A DNA stretch of 64,000 bases from Aporhodopirellula aestuarii (GCF_023701485.1 NZ_JAMQBK010000060.1:248001-312000); one strand, 5' to 3'. Shown: positions 34,231 to 44,663, numbered from the stretch's first letter. Numbers and translations are program-made. The notes: generated by a model from the letters alone, not told the origin.

Positions 34231-36162
34231 TTATTCCTTGACTTCGAATTCAGCGTCGATGGCGTCATCGTCGTCGCCACCGGATGCGGCAGCGCCCGCG
34301 GCGGCACCGTCACCGGCTTTCTCGGCAGCATCGGTCTTTTCATAGAGGACCTTGCTGAACGCTTGCGACGCGGCGTCGAGTTCATCGGAAGCCGTCTTGA
34401 TCGCGGCCAAGTCGTCGCCTTCGGCGGCTTTCTTGACTTTCTCAATCGCGGCGTTCATCGGTGCCTTGTCGGCATCGGTGAGCTTGTCGGAGTTCTCTGA
34501 CATGAGCTTTTCAAGTTGGTAAACCTGTTGGCTCGCCTTGTTGCGTGCTTCGACGAGTTCAAACTGTCGTTTGTCCTCATCGGCATTCGCCTCGGCGTCT
34601 TTGCGCATTTGTTCGATATCGTCATCGGACAACGCACCGCTGTCTTTGATCTCGACATGGGCTTCTTTTCCTGTCTTGAGCTCTTTCGCCGAGACGCTGA
34701 GGATGCCGTTTTGATCGATGTCGAATTTGACTTCGATTTGCGGGACACCTCGAGGAGCTGGCGGAATACCGTCAAGATTGAACTCGGCGAGCAAGCGGTT
34801 GGCGTTAGCCATCTTGCGTTCACCTTGGAACACGCGAACGGTAACGGCGGTTTGGTTGTCGGCCGCAGTACTGAACACGTTTTTCTTTTCAGCGGGAACA
34901 GTGGTGTTGCGTTCGACCAGAGCCGTCATGACACCGCCTTCGGTTTCGATACCGAGGGTCAGCGGCGTGACGTCGAGCAAGAGCACGTCGGTCCGGTCGC
35001 CGGCCAGAACACTACCTTGGATCGCAGCACCGATCGCAACAACTTCGTCGGGGTTGACGCCTTGGTGAGGCTCTTTACCGAAGATGTCTTTGACCGTTTG
35101 GCGAACTTTAGGAACACGGGTGCTACCACCGACGAGAACGATTTCGTCAATGTCGCTCGGGCTCATGCCTGCGTCCTTGAGTGCTTGAAGCACGGGGCCA
35201 CGGCAACGCTCGACCAGTTTGTCGATCAACTCTTCGAACTTCGAACGCGAGATCTTCATGGTCAAGTGTTTTGGACCCGATGCGTCCATCGTGATGAACG
35301 GCAGGTTGATATCCGTTTCGGGCAATGTGCTGAGTTCTTTCTTGGCCTTTTCGCAGGCTTCTTGGAGCCGTTGCAGTGCCATCGCGTCATTACGCAGGTC
35401 GATGCCGTTTTCTTTCTTGAACTCGTCGGCAACGTAGTGGATCAATGCTTCGTCGAAGTCGTCACCACCGAGGTGTGTGTCACCCGAGGTCGAGACAACT
35501 TGGAAGACGCGGCTTTCTTGGTCTTCATCACCACTGTCGGCCACTTCGAGAACGGAAACGTCGAACGTACCACCACCGAGGTCGAAGACGATGATGCTTT
35601 CATCTTTCTTCTTGTCGAGGCCGTAGGCGAGTGCCGCCGCGGTCGGTTCGTTGATGATCCGAGCGACTTCGAGGCCCGCGATTTGGCCGGCGTCTTTGGT
35701 TGCTTGACGTTGAGCGTCGTTGAAGTAAGCCGGGACGGTGATGACGGCCTTGTTGACCTTGTGGCCGAGGTAGGCTTCAGCGGACTCTTTGAGTTTGCGA
35801 AGCACCTTGGCCGAGATTTCTTGTGGTGTGTATTCGCTGTCACCGACTTGGATCTTGACGTAGTCGCCGGGGCCACCGGTGATGCCATAGGGGACCATCT
35901 TTTCTTCGGACTCGACTTCGTTGTGCCGACGGCCCATGAAGCGTTTGGCCGAGTACACGGTTCGCTTCGGGTTGGTGACGGCTTGACGACGGGCTGGTTC
36001 GCCGACGATGGTTTCTTGCTTGTCCGTGAAAGCGACGACGCTCGGGGTGAGGCGGTTGCCTTCGGGGTTTGGGATGACCTTCGGTTCGCTACCTTCCATA
36101 ATCGCGACCACACTGTTCGTGGTCCCGAGGTCGATGCCGATGATTCTTTCGCCTTGTGCCAT
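34231..36162 (-). CDS. dnaK: Chaperone DnaK (Hsp70)
   Basis: A 643-residue Hsp70. It opens with [18 protein letters not shown] (phosphate loop 1), has [15 protein letters not shown] (phosphate 2) and [12 protein letters not shown], and carries the substrate-binding domain with [16 protein letters not shown]. The lid ends in a Gly/Ala-rich linker and an acidic [12 protein letters not shown] tail, as in bacterial DnaK that works with DnaJ and GrpE; neither cochaperone gene is in the window. GGAG lies about 7 bases before the ATG. The length is normal. An unusually long open frame runs antisense across the gene, an artefact of codon bias. The gene has its own terminator before clpB. Confidence 0.98.
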   Translation of the reverse strand: MAQGERIIGIDLGTTNSVVAIMEGSEPKVIPNPEGNRLTPSVVAFTDKQETIVGEPARRQAVTNPKRTVYSAKRFMGRRHNEVESEEKMVPYGITGGPGDYVKIQVGDSEYTPQEISAKVLRKLKESAEAYLGHKVNKAVITVPAYFNDAQRQATKDAGQIAGLEVARIINEPTAAALAYGLDKKKDESIIVFDLGGGTFDVSVLEVADSGDEDQESRVFQVVSTSGDTHLGGDDFDEALIHYVADEFKKENGIDLRNDAMALQRLQEACEKAKKELSTLPETDINLPFITMDASGPKHLTMKISRSKFEELIDKLVERCRGPVLQALKDAGMSPSDIDEIVLVGGSTRVPKVRQTVKDIFGKEPHQGVNPDEVVAIGAAIQGSVLAGDRTDVLLLDVTPLTLGIETEGGVMTALVERNTTVPAEKKNVFSTAADNQTAVTVRVFQGERKMANANRLLAEFNLDGIPPAPRGVPQIEVKFDIDQNGILSVSAKELKTGKEAHVEIKDSGALSDDDIEQMRKDAEANADEDKRQFELVEARNKASQQVYQLEKLMSENSDKLTDADKAPMNAAIEKVKKAAEGDDLAAIKTASDELDAASQAFSKVLYEKTDAAEKAGDGAAAGAAASGGDDDDAIDAEFEVKE

Positions 36163-36614
36163 GATGATTTCTCCGCTGGGTGTGGCCCCGTTACAGGGCG
36201 TTTTTTGTAGTGATTAGGGTGTTGTTTATTTGGTTTTCAGCTTGCCCGATTGATAGGGGACGGCTGGTTGATGAGGATGTCAGACTTTTTCAACGCGAGT
36301 AGTGAAAGGCAAGAACTGTGCCAGAGCGTGTTTTTCGGCTCGCGTCAAAACGGCAAGATCGATAAAACGTCGTGTTTTTCTGCGTGTTTTGCGTTGAACG
36401 CGTCGCTGGAAAACTTTGCCGGAACAAACTGGCAGCCGGCGAAAAACGCGCGCGCCGGCCATGTGGCTGACGTGTCAATTCGGCAGTTTTGGCAGTGGCA
36501 ACATCTCTTTTTGCAGTAGGGTTGGATCCACTCGAAGCTGCGAAATGATCGGTCTGTAACGATAAAGACGAAACAAACGACTTGTGCTCCGACCTGCAAC
36601 GATGACGACAGAGG
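36163..36614. other. Divergent region between dnaK and pheA
   Basis: 452 bp holding presumably both promoters. A CG-rich run (CGCGCGCGCCGGCC) lies near 36446. No CIRCE element (TTAGCACTC-N9-GAGTGCTAA) or coding frame is visible. Confidence 0.4.
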
Positions 36615-37688
36615 ATGACCCTTGCCATGAATGAACCGAGTTCACAACCGAGCGAATCCCTTTCGGAAATTGACCGTGAAATTCTGCGATTGGTCAATCG
36701 GCGGCAACAACTCGTGGCTGACGAGCTGGGTCGAACAGAAAAGAGAGCGAATTTGGCGGCGGCCCTATTGCAGGCGGAATCTGACGTCCAAACGCGGGAC
36801 GGGTGTTTGCCCGAGGCGGCTCAGAAGTCGATTTTGAGGCATATCGTCTCGGCCTGTTACCAGGCGTCGCGGCCGGAGCAGGTTGCGTTTTTGGGGCCGG
36901 TGGACAGCTATAGCCATCTCGCGGCAATGTCGTATTTCGGTGAAGGATTGGATCTGTCACCGGTGTCGAGCATTGGTGCGGTGTTTGACGCGGTCGAACG
37001 CGGCGATTGTCAGTATGGGATTGTCCCGATCGAAAACAGTACCGATGGTCGCATCGTGGACACGCTCGGGAAGTTGGCTGATAGCGAAGTCAATATTATT
37101 GGTGAGCTGCTCCTAGCGATTCACCACAACCTGCTTTCGCACAGCGAGCGTGACAAAATCACCCAGGTCCACAGTAAACCCCAGGCGTTGTCACAGTGTC
37201 GTGGTTGGCTCGCGGCGCATTTGCCGGGGGTTCAGTTGGTCGAAACGGCCTCGACCGCGGCGGCGGCGGAGGCGGCGTCAACGACCCCGGGGATCGCGGC
37301 GGTCGCCAGTCTCGCTGCGGGTAGGCGGTATGGGCTGGAGGTGGTTCAGGCGTCGATCGAAGACAATCGCAACAACGTTACACGATTCGCGGTCCTCGGC
37401 TCGGGCGAGCCAGATCCGACCGGCGACGACAAAACGACGTTGCTTTTTGAGGTGGAGCACCGACCGGGAGCATTGGCCGACGTGATGGGGATCTTTCGAG
37501 ATTGCGAGCTGAATTTGACCTGGATTGAGTCATTTCCGCAGCCGGGACGACCGAATGAGTACTTTTTCATCGTCGAATTTCCGGGGCATCAAACCGATCC
37601 TGCGGTTGCCGGCGTGATCGCCACACTGCGTCAGCAAACGCAACGGGTGGCTGTTCTGGGAAGTTATCCGGTGGGAAGAAAGGTCTAG
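36615..37688 (+). CDS. pheA: Bifunctional chorismate mutase / prephenate dehydratase
   Basis: A 357-residue P-protein for phenylalanine synthesis. Residues about 12-95 are an AroQ-type chorismate mutase (SEIDREILRLVNRRQQL). Residues about 98-275 are prephenate dehydratase: VAFLGPVDSYSHLAAMSYFG, PIENSTDGRIVDTL and the TRF motif in NNVTRFAVLG. The C-terminal ACT domain (about 283-357, LFEVEHRPGALADVMGIF, then LTWIESFP) should bind phenylalanine for feedback. A second ATG at 36627 opens four codons later, and GAGG at 36611 sits better for that one; either is possible. It is monocistronic in appearance and stands divergent from dnaK. Confidence 0.95.
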   Translation: MTLAMNEPSSQPSESLSEIDREILRLVNRRQQLVADELGRTEKRANLAAALLQAESDVQTRDGCLPEAAQKSILRHIVSACYQASRPEQVAFLGPVDSYSHLAAMSYFGEGLDLSPVSSIGAVFDAVERGDCQYGIVPIENSTDGRIVDTLGKLADSEVNIIGELLLAIHHNLLSHSERDKITQVHSKPQALSQCRGWLAAHLPGVQLVETASTAAAAEAASTTPGIAAVASLAAGRRYGLEVVQASIEDNRNNVTRFAVLGSGEPDPTGDDKTTLLFEVEHRPGALADVMGIFRDCELNLTWIESFPQPGRPNEYFFIVEFPGHQTDPAVAGVIATLRQQTQRVAVLGSYPVGRKV

Positions 37689-37865
37689 AGCGGGTCTTTC
37701 CCCTTGAAAATTCCGGGTGGCCCATTCACAATCCCCGCTCGAATTTTCGAAAGAGCTCGCTTTTTCTAAAACATTCCCGAATCCAGGCGAGAACGTCTGG
37801 GGCGAATTGTCTGCCCCTGCCCTTCGGATCCCGCCGCCCACTTTCATCCTCTAAAACGAGAAACC

Positions 37866-38474
37866 ATGGCACGTTACACCGGCCCGAAAGCCCGTATTAA
37901 CCGTCGTTTAGGCACCCTGCTCTATGAAACCGCAGGTGCTACCCGCGCCCTCGACCGCCGCAACACGCCTCCGGGGATGCATGTTCGGGGCCGCCGGCCG
38001 AGTAACTACGGTCTGGCTTTGATGGAAAAGCAAAAGATCAAACACTATTACGGGTTGGGCGAACGCCAGCTTCGTCGTTACTTCGATAACGTGGGACGCA
38101 AATCGGGTAACACCGGTGAATTGTTGCTCCTGATGTGCGAGAGCCGATTGGACAACGTGGTTCGCCGCGTCGGCTTTACCAAAACTCGCCCCCAAGCCCG
38201 TCAGGGCATCGGTCACGGTCACTTCTGTGTCAACGGCGTGAAAGTTACCAAGCCCGGTTATTTGTTGCGGGCGGGCGACATTATCGAAGTCCGTGGTCGT
38301 GAGAACTTGAAGAATCTCTATCGCGGTGTGATCGCCAACTCGCCACCAGACGGATTGGATTGGGTTTCGTTCGACAGCGAAGGATTGCGTGCGACCGTTT
38401 TGAGCCTGCCCGGCCCCGTCGATATCAGTCTCCCTGTCGACGCTAACAGCGTCGTCGAATTCCTGTCACGCTAA
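37866..38474 (+). CDS. rpsD: 30S ribosomal protein S4
   Basis: A 202-residue S4. ARYTGPKARINRRLGTLLYE opens the protein, which lacks the zinc-binding Cys cluster of some S4 forms. The S4 RNA-binding domain (about 95-160) has CESRLDNVVRRVGFTKTR and ARQGIGHGHFCVNGVKV. S4 nucleates assembly of the 30S body, and in enterobacteria represses its own operon, but here it stands outside the usual ribosomal protein cluster. It is followed after 23 bp by lpdA. The 177-bp leader before it could hold an autoregulatory structure, which I have not identified. Confidence 0.97.
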   Translation: MARYTGPKARINRRLGTLLYETAGATRALDRRNTPPGMHVRGRRPSNYGLALMEKQKIKHYYGLGERQLRRYFDNVGRKSGNTGELLLLMCESRLDNVVRRVGFTKTRPQARQGIGHGHFCVNGVKVTKPGYLLRAGDIIEVRGRENLKNLYRGVIANSPPDGLDWVSFDSEGLRATVLSLPGPVDISLPVDANSVVEFLSR

Positions 38475-38497
38475 CTCGTCTGCTGATTGATTTGACC

Positions 38498-39937
38498 ATG
38501 CACAGTTCTGTTGTTGTTCTCGGTGGTGGCCCCGGTGGTTATGCGGCTGCGTTTCTCGCGGCTGATGAAGGCCTTGAAGTCACTATCGTCGAGGCCGAGC
38601 CCCGATTGGGCGGCACGTGTCTGTTGCGTGGTTGCATCCCTTCCAAGGCGTTGTTGCACGTCGCGAAGGTGATCAGTGAAGTCGAAGAGCTGAAAAAGGA
38701 TTGGGGAATCGAATACGAAGGCGCACCCAAGATCAATGTTGATACGGTGCGTGCGCGGAAAGAGAAGGTGATTTCGAATCTGACAGGTGGTTTGGCGAAT
38801 CTCGCCAAACGCCGCGGTGTGAAAATCATTCAAGCTCGTGGTTCGTTCGTCGGTTCCAACGAACTTAAGCTCGAAGGCGATCACGATTCGATCCCTGAGG
38901 ATGGCAAGCTCACGTTTGATCATTGCGTTTTGGCGACGGGCAGCGTCCCGGCGATGCCGCCGAGTTTCGATATCGGCAGCGATCGATTGATGGACAGCAC
39001 CGGTGCCCTTAATCTCGCGGATATTCCCGAAACCTTGCTCGTCATCGGTGGCGGTTACATCGGTCTCGAGATGGGAACCGTGTACGCGAACCTCGGTTCG
39101 AAAGTCAGCGTTGTCGAGCTGGCCGAAGGTTTGTTGCCCGGTGCCGACCGTGATTTGGTCAAACCTTTGGCGAAACGCGTCGACACCATGTGCGGTGGTC
39201 GGGTTTATCTGAACACCAAGGTCGGCTCAGTCTGCGAAGTTGATGATCAAATCGAAGTTACTTTCGAAGGCCCGAACAAATTCGGCCACGAACGGTTCGA
39301 TCGTGTTTTGGTCAGTGTCGGGCGTCGCCCCGTGACCCGCGGACTCGGACTCGAAAATACCAAAGTTGTTGTAAACTCCCGCGGTTTTGTCGAGTGTGAT
39401 AATCAACAACGAACTGCGGACCCGAGTATTTTCGCGATCGGCGACGTTGCCGGCGATCCGATGCTCGCTCACAAGGCGACTCACGAAGGTCGCGTGGCTG
39501 CCGAAGTGATCGCAGGCAAGAAGGTTTCGTTCGACAAAATTGCGATTCCCGCGGTTGTCTTTACCGATCCTGAGATCGCCTGGGCTGGGATCACCGAGGA
39601 AGAAGCCAAACGCGAGGGACGCAAAGTCACCGTCGAGGTTTATCCTTGGGCGGCGAGCGGTCGTGCTCAAGCCCTGAACCTGACGAACGGTTTGACCAAG
39701 TGGTTGGTTGATCCGGAAACCAACCGTGTTGTTGGCTGTGGTATCGTCGGAACCGGCGCCGGCGAGTTGATCGCCGAAGCCGTGCTCGCGATCGAAATGG
39801 GTTGTGAAGTCACCGATATCACCGAGTCGGTTCACCCGCACCCGACGCTGAGCGAAACGCTGATGAATGCCGGCGAAGTTTACTTCGGAACGGCAACCGA
39901 AATCTTCAAGCCGAAGAAGAAAGCCGCATCGGCTTAA
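38498..39937 (+). CDS. lpdA: Dihydrolipoyl dehydrogenase (E3)
   Basis: A 479-residue flavoprotein disulfide reductase that re-oxidises lipoamide of 2-oxoacid dehydrogenases or the glycine cleavage system. The FAD motif is GGGPGGYAAAF, the redox disulfide is GGTCLLRGCIPSKALLH, the NAD-binding motif is VIGGGYIGLEMG, and the second FAD block TADPSIFAIGDVAGD. The C-terminal HPHPTLSE supplies the active-site His-Glu pair. In the disulfide loop the usual L-N-V-G is L-L-R-G, a local variation. I start at ATG 38498; the frame opens two codons earlier at TTG 38492. The partner E1 and E2 genes are not in this window. The gene probably shares the rpsD transcript. Confidence 0.95.
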   Translation: MHSSVVVLGGGPGGYAAAFLAADEGLEVTIVEAEPRLGGTCLLRGCIPSKALLHVAKVISEVEELKKDWGIEYEGAPKINVDTVRARKEKVISNLTGGLANLAKRRGVKIIQARGSFVGSNELKLEGDHDSIPEDGKLTFDHCVLATGSVPAMPPSFDIGSDRLMDSTGALNLADIPETLLVIGGGYIGLEMGTVYANLGSKVSVVELAEGLLPGADRDLVKPLAKRVDTMCGGRVYLNTKVGSVCEVDDQIEVTFEGPNKFGHERFDRVLVSVGRRPVTRGLGLENTKVVVNSRGFVECDNQQRTADPSIFAIGDVAGDPMLAHKATHEGRVAAEVIAGKKVSFDKIAIPAVVFTDPEIAWAGITEEEAKREGRKVTVEVYPWAASGRAQALNLTNGLTKWLVDPETNRVVGCGIVGTGAGELIAEAVLAIEMGCEVTDITESVHPHPTLSETLMNAGEVYFGTATEIFKPKKKAASA

Positions 39938-40307
39938 GTTTGCCGCTGACTTTTCGCGTCTCAGGCGATCGCATGTTTGAAAGAGCACGGGCGGTCGCCG
40001 TTTCTTAGAAATCGTGCGACGTCGCTTCGTCACAGTGCCGATCTGAATTCGAGAAACACGTTTGGGTGTGATTGAATTTCTCTTCTACTCGGCTCGTCTG
40101 ATGGTCCTGCGGGATGTTCCTGTTGATGCCGCCAATTCCCCGGCCGTGACAATCTGACACGGCGTTTTCCGGGGAAAACATTCTATACTCAGCAGTGCAC
40201 GTTTCGATACAATTGGGCTGTCGGTGGTGGATTGTGATACCCCGTGTTAGCGAATCGTTGCGACTGATATCCACCGCCTGAGCTTCATTTTTTGATACTG
40301 CAGGTGA
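39938..40307. other. Intergenic region before the radical SAM gene
   Basis: 370 bp with no convincing gene. It must hold the end of the lpdA transcript and the promoter of the radical SAM-hemY pair. I see no clear terminator, riboswitch or operator. Confidence 0.35.
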
Positions 40308-41516
40308 ATGGATATGATCGCTCGAGCCAACCGTGAAACCTTTGGGCTTTCTCCCGCGGATTCGGTGCGATCCGCTGGCGGCCCCGGTGCACCCGGGGGT
40401 GCGACGGCGATGGCTCGGCGGACTCGCAAGTCGTTCGATCATAGCCCGATGCTGGTGTTCTATGAGTTGACGCGGGCCTGCGATTTAGTGTGTCTTCACT
40501 GCCGCGCGTGTGCTCAGCCGAGACGTGATCCGGCGGAGCTCAACACGGCTGAATCCAAACGAATGATCAGCCAGCTCGCTGAGTTTCCCGAGCCACCGAT
40601 GTTGGTGCTTACCGGTGGTGATCCGTTTAAGCGAGCTGATTTATTTGAATTGGTCGAGTACGCGGTCGGTGAGGGGCTCGCGGTTTCGATCACGCCTTCT
40701 TCGACGCCGCTGGTCACACGCGAAGCGATCGCTCGATTACGTGACGCCGGTATCTCTCGAATGGCGGTGAGTATTGATGGAGCCGACGCGGAAACCCACG
40801 ACCGTCATCGCGGAGTCGTCGGGAGCTTTGCCCGTTGTTTGGAGATTCTCCAAGACGCAAGAGAGCTCGGCGTGCCGACGCAAGTGAACACAACTCTGAT
40901 GCCGAACAACGTTCATCAAATCGAAGCGATGGGTGATCTGTTTGCTCAGTATGGCATCGCGATGTGGTCATCGTTCTTTTTGATCCCCGTTGGTCGAGCG
41001 GAAGAATCATCAAGGCTCAACGCCGAGGAATGTGAAAAGGCGTTTGAGCGATTGTTTGCACAATCTCGAAAACAGCCGTACTTGGTCAAAACCACCGAGG
41101 CGATGCACTATCGTCGCTACATGATCCAACATCGACGCGATGCAGTGGACGCCTCGGCGAAAACGAAGAACGCTGCCTCGCCACCACCCTTCATTACCGC
41201 AGGGATCAACGACGGAAAAGGCGTGATGTTCGTCAGTCATACGGGTGTTGTTTACCCGGCCGGTTTTCTACCCGTGGTTTGTGGGACGTTTCCCGCCCAG
41301 AACGTTGTGGATGTCTATCAAAAGTCGAATGTGTTTCGGTCGTTACGCGATTCAGAACGTCTCGAAGGTAAGTGCGGCCAGTGCGAGTTTCGGCAAATTT
41401 GTGGAGGCTCTCGTGCGCGTGCTTACGCAGTCACGGGCAACATGTTCGCGGCCGAACCGGATTGCAGTTACCTACCCAAACCCGCTCAAGGAGCACAGAA
41501 ATGCGACGTCGTGTAG
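40308..41516 (+). CDS. Radical SAM/SPASM domain protein
   Basis: A 402-residue radical SAM enzyme. The cluster motif is C58-x3-C62-x2-C65 (ELTRACDLVCLHCRAC), followed by LVLTGGDPF for SAM contact. The C-terminus is a SPASM-type extension with Cys residues near 356, 359, 365 and 386 (KCGQCEFRQICGG and PDCSY) for one or two auxiliary clusters. A short Gly/Pro-rich linker precedes the core. It ends 16 bases inside hemY, so both are made together. The likeness is to SPASM proteins found near porphyrin genes (heme d1 / AhbC-AhbD-like group), which suggests work on a tetrapyrrole or a peptide, but the substrate is unknown. ATG 40314 is an equal alternative start, better spaced from AGGTG. Confidence 0.85.
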   Translation: MDMIARANRETFGLSPADSVRSAGGPGAPGGATAMARRTRKSFDHSPMLVFYELTRACDLVCLHCRACAQPRRDPAELNTAESKRMISQLAEFPEPPMLVLTGGDPFKRADLFELVEYAVGEGLAVSITPSSTPLVTREAIARLRDAGISRMAVSIDGADAETHDRHRGVVGSFARCLEILQDARELGVPTQVNTTLMPNNVHQIEAMGDLFAQYGIAMWSSFFLIPVGRAEESSRLNAEECEKAFERLFAQSRKQPYLVKTTEAMHYRRYMIQHRRDAVDASAKTKNAASPPPFITAGINDGKGVMFVSHTGVVYPAGFLPVVCGTFPAQNVVDVYQKSNVFRSLRDSERLEGKCGQCEFRQICGGSRARAYAVTGNMFAAEPDCSYLPKPAQGAQKCDVV

Positions 41517-42955
41517 CGATCATTGGTGGCGGTGTATCTGGTCTCGCCGCTGCTCATCAAGTGATCAAGTTGGACCCTTCGTTGGACGTGCAGTTGTTCG
41601 AAGCGGGGCCTCGAGTCGGCGGGGTGATCCAAACGATTCGCAAGGACGGTTTTTTGATCGAAGGAGCTGCAGATAATTTCATCACGTCGATCCCAGGCGG
41701 GATCGAGCTATGTCAGGATCTTGGATTGGGCGACGATCTGATCGGCACCAACCCCAACGGTCGCGGCGCCGATGTTTTGTCACATGGTCGGCTTGAGCCG
41801 ATTCCGTCGGGATTCATGGTGATGGCTCCTTCGCGAATTTGGCCGTTGCTTTCGACGCGGATTCTAAGTCCTTGGGGCAAGCTGCGTTCAGGTTTAGAAG
41901 TGTTTGTGCCACGAAAGTCCGGTGACGACGATGAATCGTTGAAGTCCTTTGTGTGTCGACGATTTGGCAAAGAACTGTTCGATCGACTTGTCCAACCGCT
42001 CGTGGGCGGGATCTATACGGCTGATCCGAACCGTCTCAGCGTGGCGGCGACGATGCCGCGATTCTTGGATATGGAACGCGAGCACGGTAGTCTGATCCGC
42101 GGTATGCTCGCAGGGCGAAAGGCGAGCGGCAAACGATCTGAAAAGGCAGGCGGGGCGCGGTACAGTCAATTCATGACGCTGCGTGGCGGTATGTCGAAAT
42201 TGATCGACGCGTTGCGCGACAGTTTGCCGGAGGGATCGGTACACGTGAATACTGCGGTCGGATCGATCCACCGTCGTGCTCGAGGGTGGAAGATCCGTAT
42301 AGGCGATCCATCGTGTCCGTCGATCGATGCCGACGCCGTGATTGTTGCGGCGCCGGCCGCGCATGCCGCAAGCATCCTATCGAGCGTTGATGCTCAAGTT
42401 TCCGACGAGTTGGGCGGAATCGAGTACGCAAGTTGCGCGGTCGTGTCGCTCGCTTTTCGACGAGACCAGATTGGACACCCGCTCGGATCGTTCGGGTTTG
42501 TTGTGCCACAGATTGAAGATCATCTCATCCTGTCGTGTAGTTTCTCAAGTGAGAAGTACGAAGGGCGAGCACCCGAGGGTACCGTGTTAATGCGTGTCTT
42601 TATCGGCGGTGCTTGCCAAGGTGGATTGTTGCGATTGCCAGACAAGGAACTGCTCGAGTTGGCCCAGTGGGAAGTTGCGAAGTTGCTTGACATTTCGGGT
42701 GAGCCGCTGATGCAGCACATCACGCGTCAGAAGCATGCGATGCCACAATACCACGTTGGTCACCGGGCACGCGTTGAACGGATCGAGCAGCGTCTGCAGA
42801 GCCATCCTACGCTTGCCCTGGCCGGCAATGCACTCAACGGCGTCGGGGTCCCAGGCTGCATTGACAGCGGCCAGAAAGCAGCTCGTCGTGTTGTCGACGA
42901 ACTCGGTGCCGCAGACCCGTCGCGATCGCAACTCAACGAGTTAAGCGCTTGCTGA
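41501..42955 (+). CDS. hemY: Protoporphyrinogen/coproporphyrinogen oxidase
   Basis: A 484-residue FAD enzyme that oxidises the porphyrinogen to porphyrin in haem synthesis. It starts MRRRVAIIGGGVSGLAAAH with the dinucleotide fold, has LFEAGPRVGGVIQTIR at the second motif, and the central FVCRRFGKELFDRLVQPLVGGIYTADP that is typical of HemY/HemG oxygen-dependent oxidases. The C-terminal LAGNALNGVGVPGCIDSGQKAA closes the FAD site. Reading is open 43 codons further upstream, but only within the end of the radical SAM gene; ATG 41501 is the true start. Whether it uses protoporphyrinogen or coproporphyrinogen III (the latter would need HemQ) cannot be told from the sequence. Confidence 0.92.
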   Translation: MRRRVAIIGGGVSGLAAAHQVIKLDPSLDVQLFEAGPRVGGVIQTIRKDGFLIEGAADNFITSIPGGIELCQDLGLGDDLIGTNPNGRGADVLSHGRLEPIPSGFMVMAPSRIWPLLSTRILSPWGKLRSGLEVFVPRKSGDDDESLKSFVCRRFGKELFDRLVQPLVGGIYTADPNRLSVAATMPRFLDMEREHGSLIRGMLAGRKASGKRSEKAGGARYSQFMTLRGGMSKLIDALRDSLPEGSVHVNTAVGSIHRRARGWKIRIGDPSCPSIDADAVIVAAPAAHAASILSSVDAQVSDELGGIEYASCAVVSLAFRRDQIGHPLGSFGFVVPQIEDHLILSCSFSSEKYEGRAPEGTVLMRVFIGGACQGGLLRLPDKELLELAQWEVAKLLDISGEPLMQHITRQKHAMPQYHVGHRARVERIEQRLQSHPTLALAGNALNGVGVPGCIDSGQKAARRVVDELGAADPSRSQLNELSAC

Positions 42956-43163
42956 GGCGTCGTTGAAACGCGGTGGCGATCATTTTGAGTGTCGGTGCCA
43001 CTGCGCGTCGGGAAGCAATCTGCTGCTTCGATGATGTGCTCATCGGGCACGTGTCTGGCTTGGTTTTCGATGGACTAGGGTCACTTTAGGGACGGTGCGC
43101 GGTAAGGTATGTTCGAGCCCTTTTCGTTGCGCCCTCTTTTCTCCCTTTTCGTAAAGACTGACC

Positions 43164-44594
43164 ATGAGCTACCCGCGCGTTGCAAGTTTGAAGAACGGCG
43201 AATCATTCCGGCGGCATCTTTCGGATTCATCGATCGAATTACCGTTCGCCGAAGAGGTCGGCACTGGTCCGCAATCTCCTTTGGGCTCTTCGATTGAGGT
43301 ACATGGTCAGTCCATCGGAAACCGGTTTTGCATTTTGCCGATGGAGGGTTGGGACGGCACAACCGAGGGCAAACCGACTGACCTGACGCGGCGGCGATGG
43401 CAGAACTTTGGGCTCAGCGGTGCAAAGTTGATCTGGGGCGGTGAGGCGGTCGCGGTGCGGCACGATGGTCGTGCCAACCCGAATCAACTGCTGATCAATG
43501 AGGCGAACCTGGGCGAGATCGCTTCGCTGCGAGATGAGCTCGTCAACACGCACGCTGATCATTTTGGGGACACCAATGATCTTATGGTCGGTTTGCAGCT
43601 CACGCATTCCGGCCGATATGCAAAACCGAACGATAAGAAACGTCCAGAGCCTCGCGTGGTCCAGCGAAACGTCGTTCTCGATCGTCGTGTGGGTGTCGAA
43701 GATGATTCGGCGATTCTCTCGGACGATGAGTTGAGCCAACTGATTGACGACTTTATCACCGCCGCGGTCGCTGCCGAACGAGCTGGGTTTACTTTCGTTG
43801 ATGTCAAACACTGCCATGGGTATCTCGGACACGAGTTGCTCGCCGGTGTGGATCGGCCAGGACGCTTTGGCGGAAGCTTTGAGAACCGAACAAGATTCCT
43901 GCGAGACATCGTGGAGGGCATTCGCGGCGCCACGAGCGGGCTGCATGTTGGAGTGCGACTGAGCGTGTTTGACTTCGTTCCCTATTGCCCCGGTGAAGAC
44001 CGGGTCGGGATCGCGGAACCCGATAGCGAGCCGCGGAAGACATTCGGCGGAAATGCCACGGGAGATGGGATGGATCTCAGCGAACCGTCACGCTTAATCA
44101 CGTTGATGAAGGAGATCGGAATTCGCATGGTTTGCACCACGGCCGGCAGCCCCTATTACAACCCACACATCCAGCGTCCCGCATTCTTTCCGCCCAGTGA
44201 CGGGTATCAACCGCCCGAGGATCCGTTGCGAGGGGTTGCGCGGCAGATCGCAGCGGTCGCGGAATTGAAGAAGCGGCACCCGGAAATGACTTTTATCGGA
44301 TCGGGGTACACGTACCTGCAAGACTATCTGCCGAACGTCGGGCAAGCCGTGATTGAACAGCAGATGGCCGATTCGATCGGATTGGGGCGGATGGTGTTGA
44401 GTTATCCCGAGTTGCCTGCAGACGTGATCGCCGGTCGGGACTGGCAGCGAAAAAAGGTGTGCCGCACGTTTAGTGATTGCACGACGGCGCCACGCGAGGG
44501 GATCGTCAGCGGTTGTTATCCGCTCGATCCGTTCTACAAGAATCGCGAAGAGCGTGAATGGCTCAAGGCGGCCAAAGCACGGCTGCAAAAATAA
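43164..44594 (+). CDS. NADH:flavin oxidoreductase, Old Yellow Enzyme family
   Basis: A 476-residue flavin TIM-barrel protein, longer than the usual 350-370. [23 protein letters not shown] opens the barrel, [13 protein letters not shown] supplies the His/Arg substrate region, [16 protein letters not shown] is the familiar second His block, and [15 protein letters not shown] near the end binds the FMN phosphate. The about 70-residue C-terminal tail has three Cys ([10 protein letters not shown] and SGCYPLD), not the classic C-x2-C-x3-C-x11-C iron-sulfur motif of 2,4-dienoyl-CoA reductase. FMN-dependent reduction of an activated C=C bond is therefore likely, but the substrate is open. It follows the hemY gene by 208 bp in the same direction. 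Confidence 0.85.
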   Translation: MSYPRVASLKNGESFRRHLSDSSIELPFAEEVGTGPQSPLGSSIEVHGQSIGNRFCILPMEGWDGTTEGKPTDLTRRRWQNFGLSGAKLIWGGEAVAVRHDGRANPNQLLINEANLGEIASLRDELVNTHADHFGDTNDLMVGLQLTHSGRYAKPNDKKRPEPRVVQRNVVLDRRVGVEDDSAILSDDELSQLIDDFITAAVAAERAGFTFVDVKHCHGYLGHELLAGVDRPGRFGGSFENRTRFLRDIVEGIRGATSGLHVGVRLSVFDFVPYCPGEDRVGIAEPDSEPRKTFGGNATGDGMDLSEPSRLITLMKEIGIRMVCTTAGSPYYNPHIQRPAFFPPSDGYQPPEDPLRGVARQIAAVAELKKRHPEMTFIGSGYTYLQDYLPNVGQAVIEQQMADSIGLGRMVLSYPELPADVIAGRDWQRKKVCRTFSDCTTAPREGIVSGCYPLDPFYKNREEREWLKAAKARLQK

Positions 44595-44663
44595 GCGAAG
44601 GCAAATTTTGCAAAAAGGGTCAGCAAGCAATCTAGCAGGCAGCTGATCGGTAAGAGCCACCCA

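Noticed and set aside
34516-36210. 564-codon open frame on the plus strand, opposite dnaK
   Set aside because: Long antisense frames opposite dnaK are a known effect of its codon use and have been mistaken for genes before. The Phe/Val/Asp-rich product has no family and dnaK itself is unmistakable.
36163-36614. Looked for a CIRCE repeat or sigma-32 promoter before dnaK
   Set aside because: No inverted TTAGCACTC/GAGTGCTAA pair or convincing sigma-32 elements were seen.
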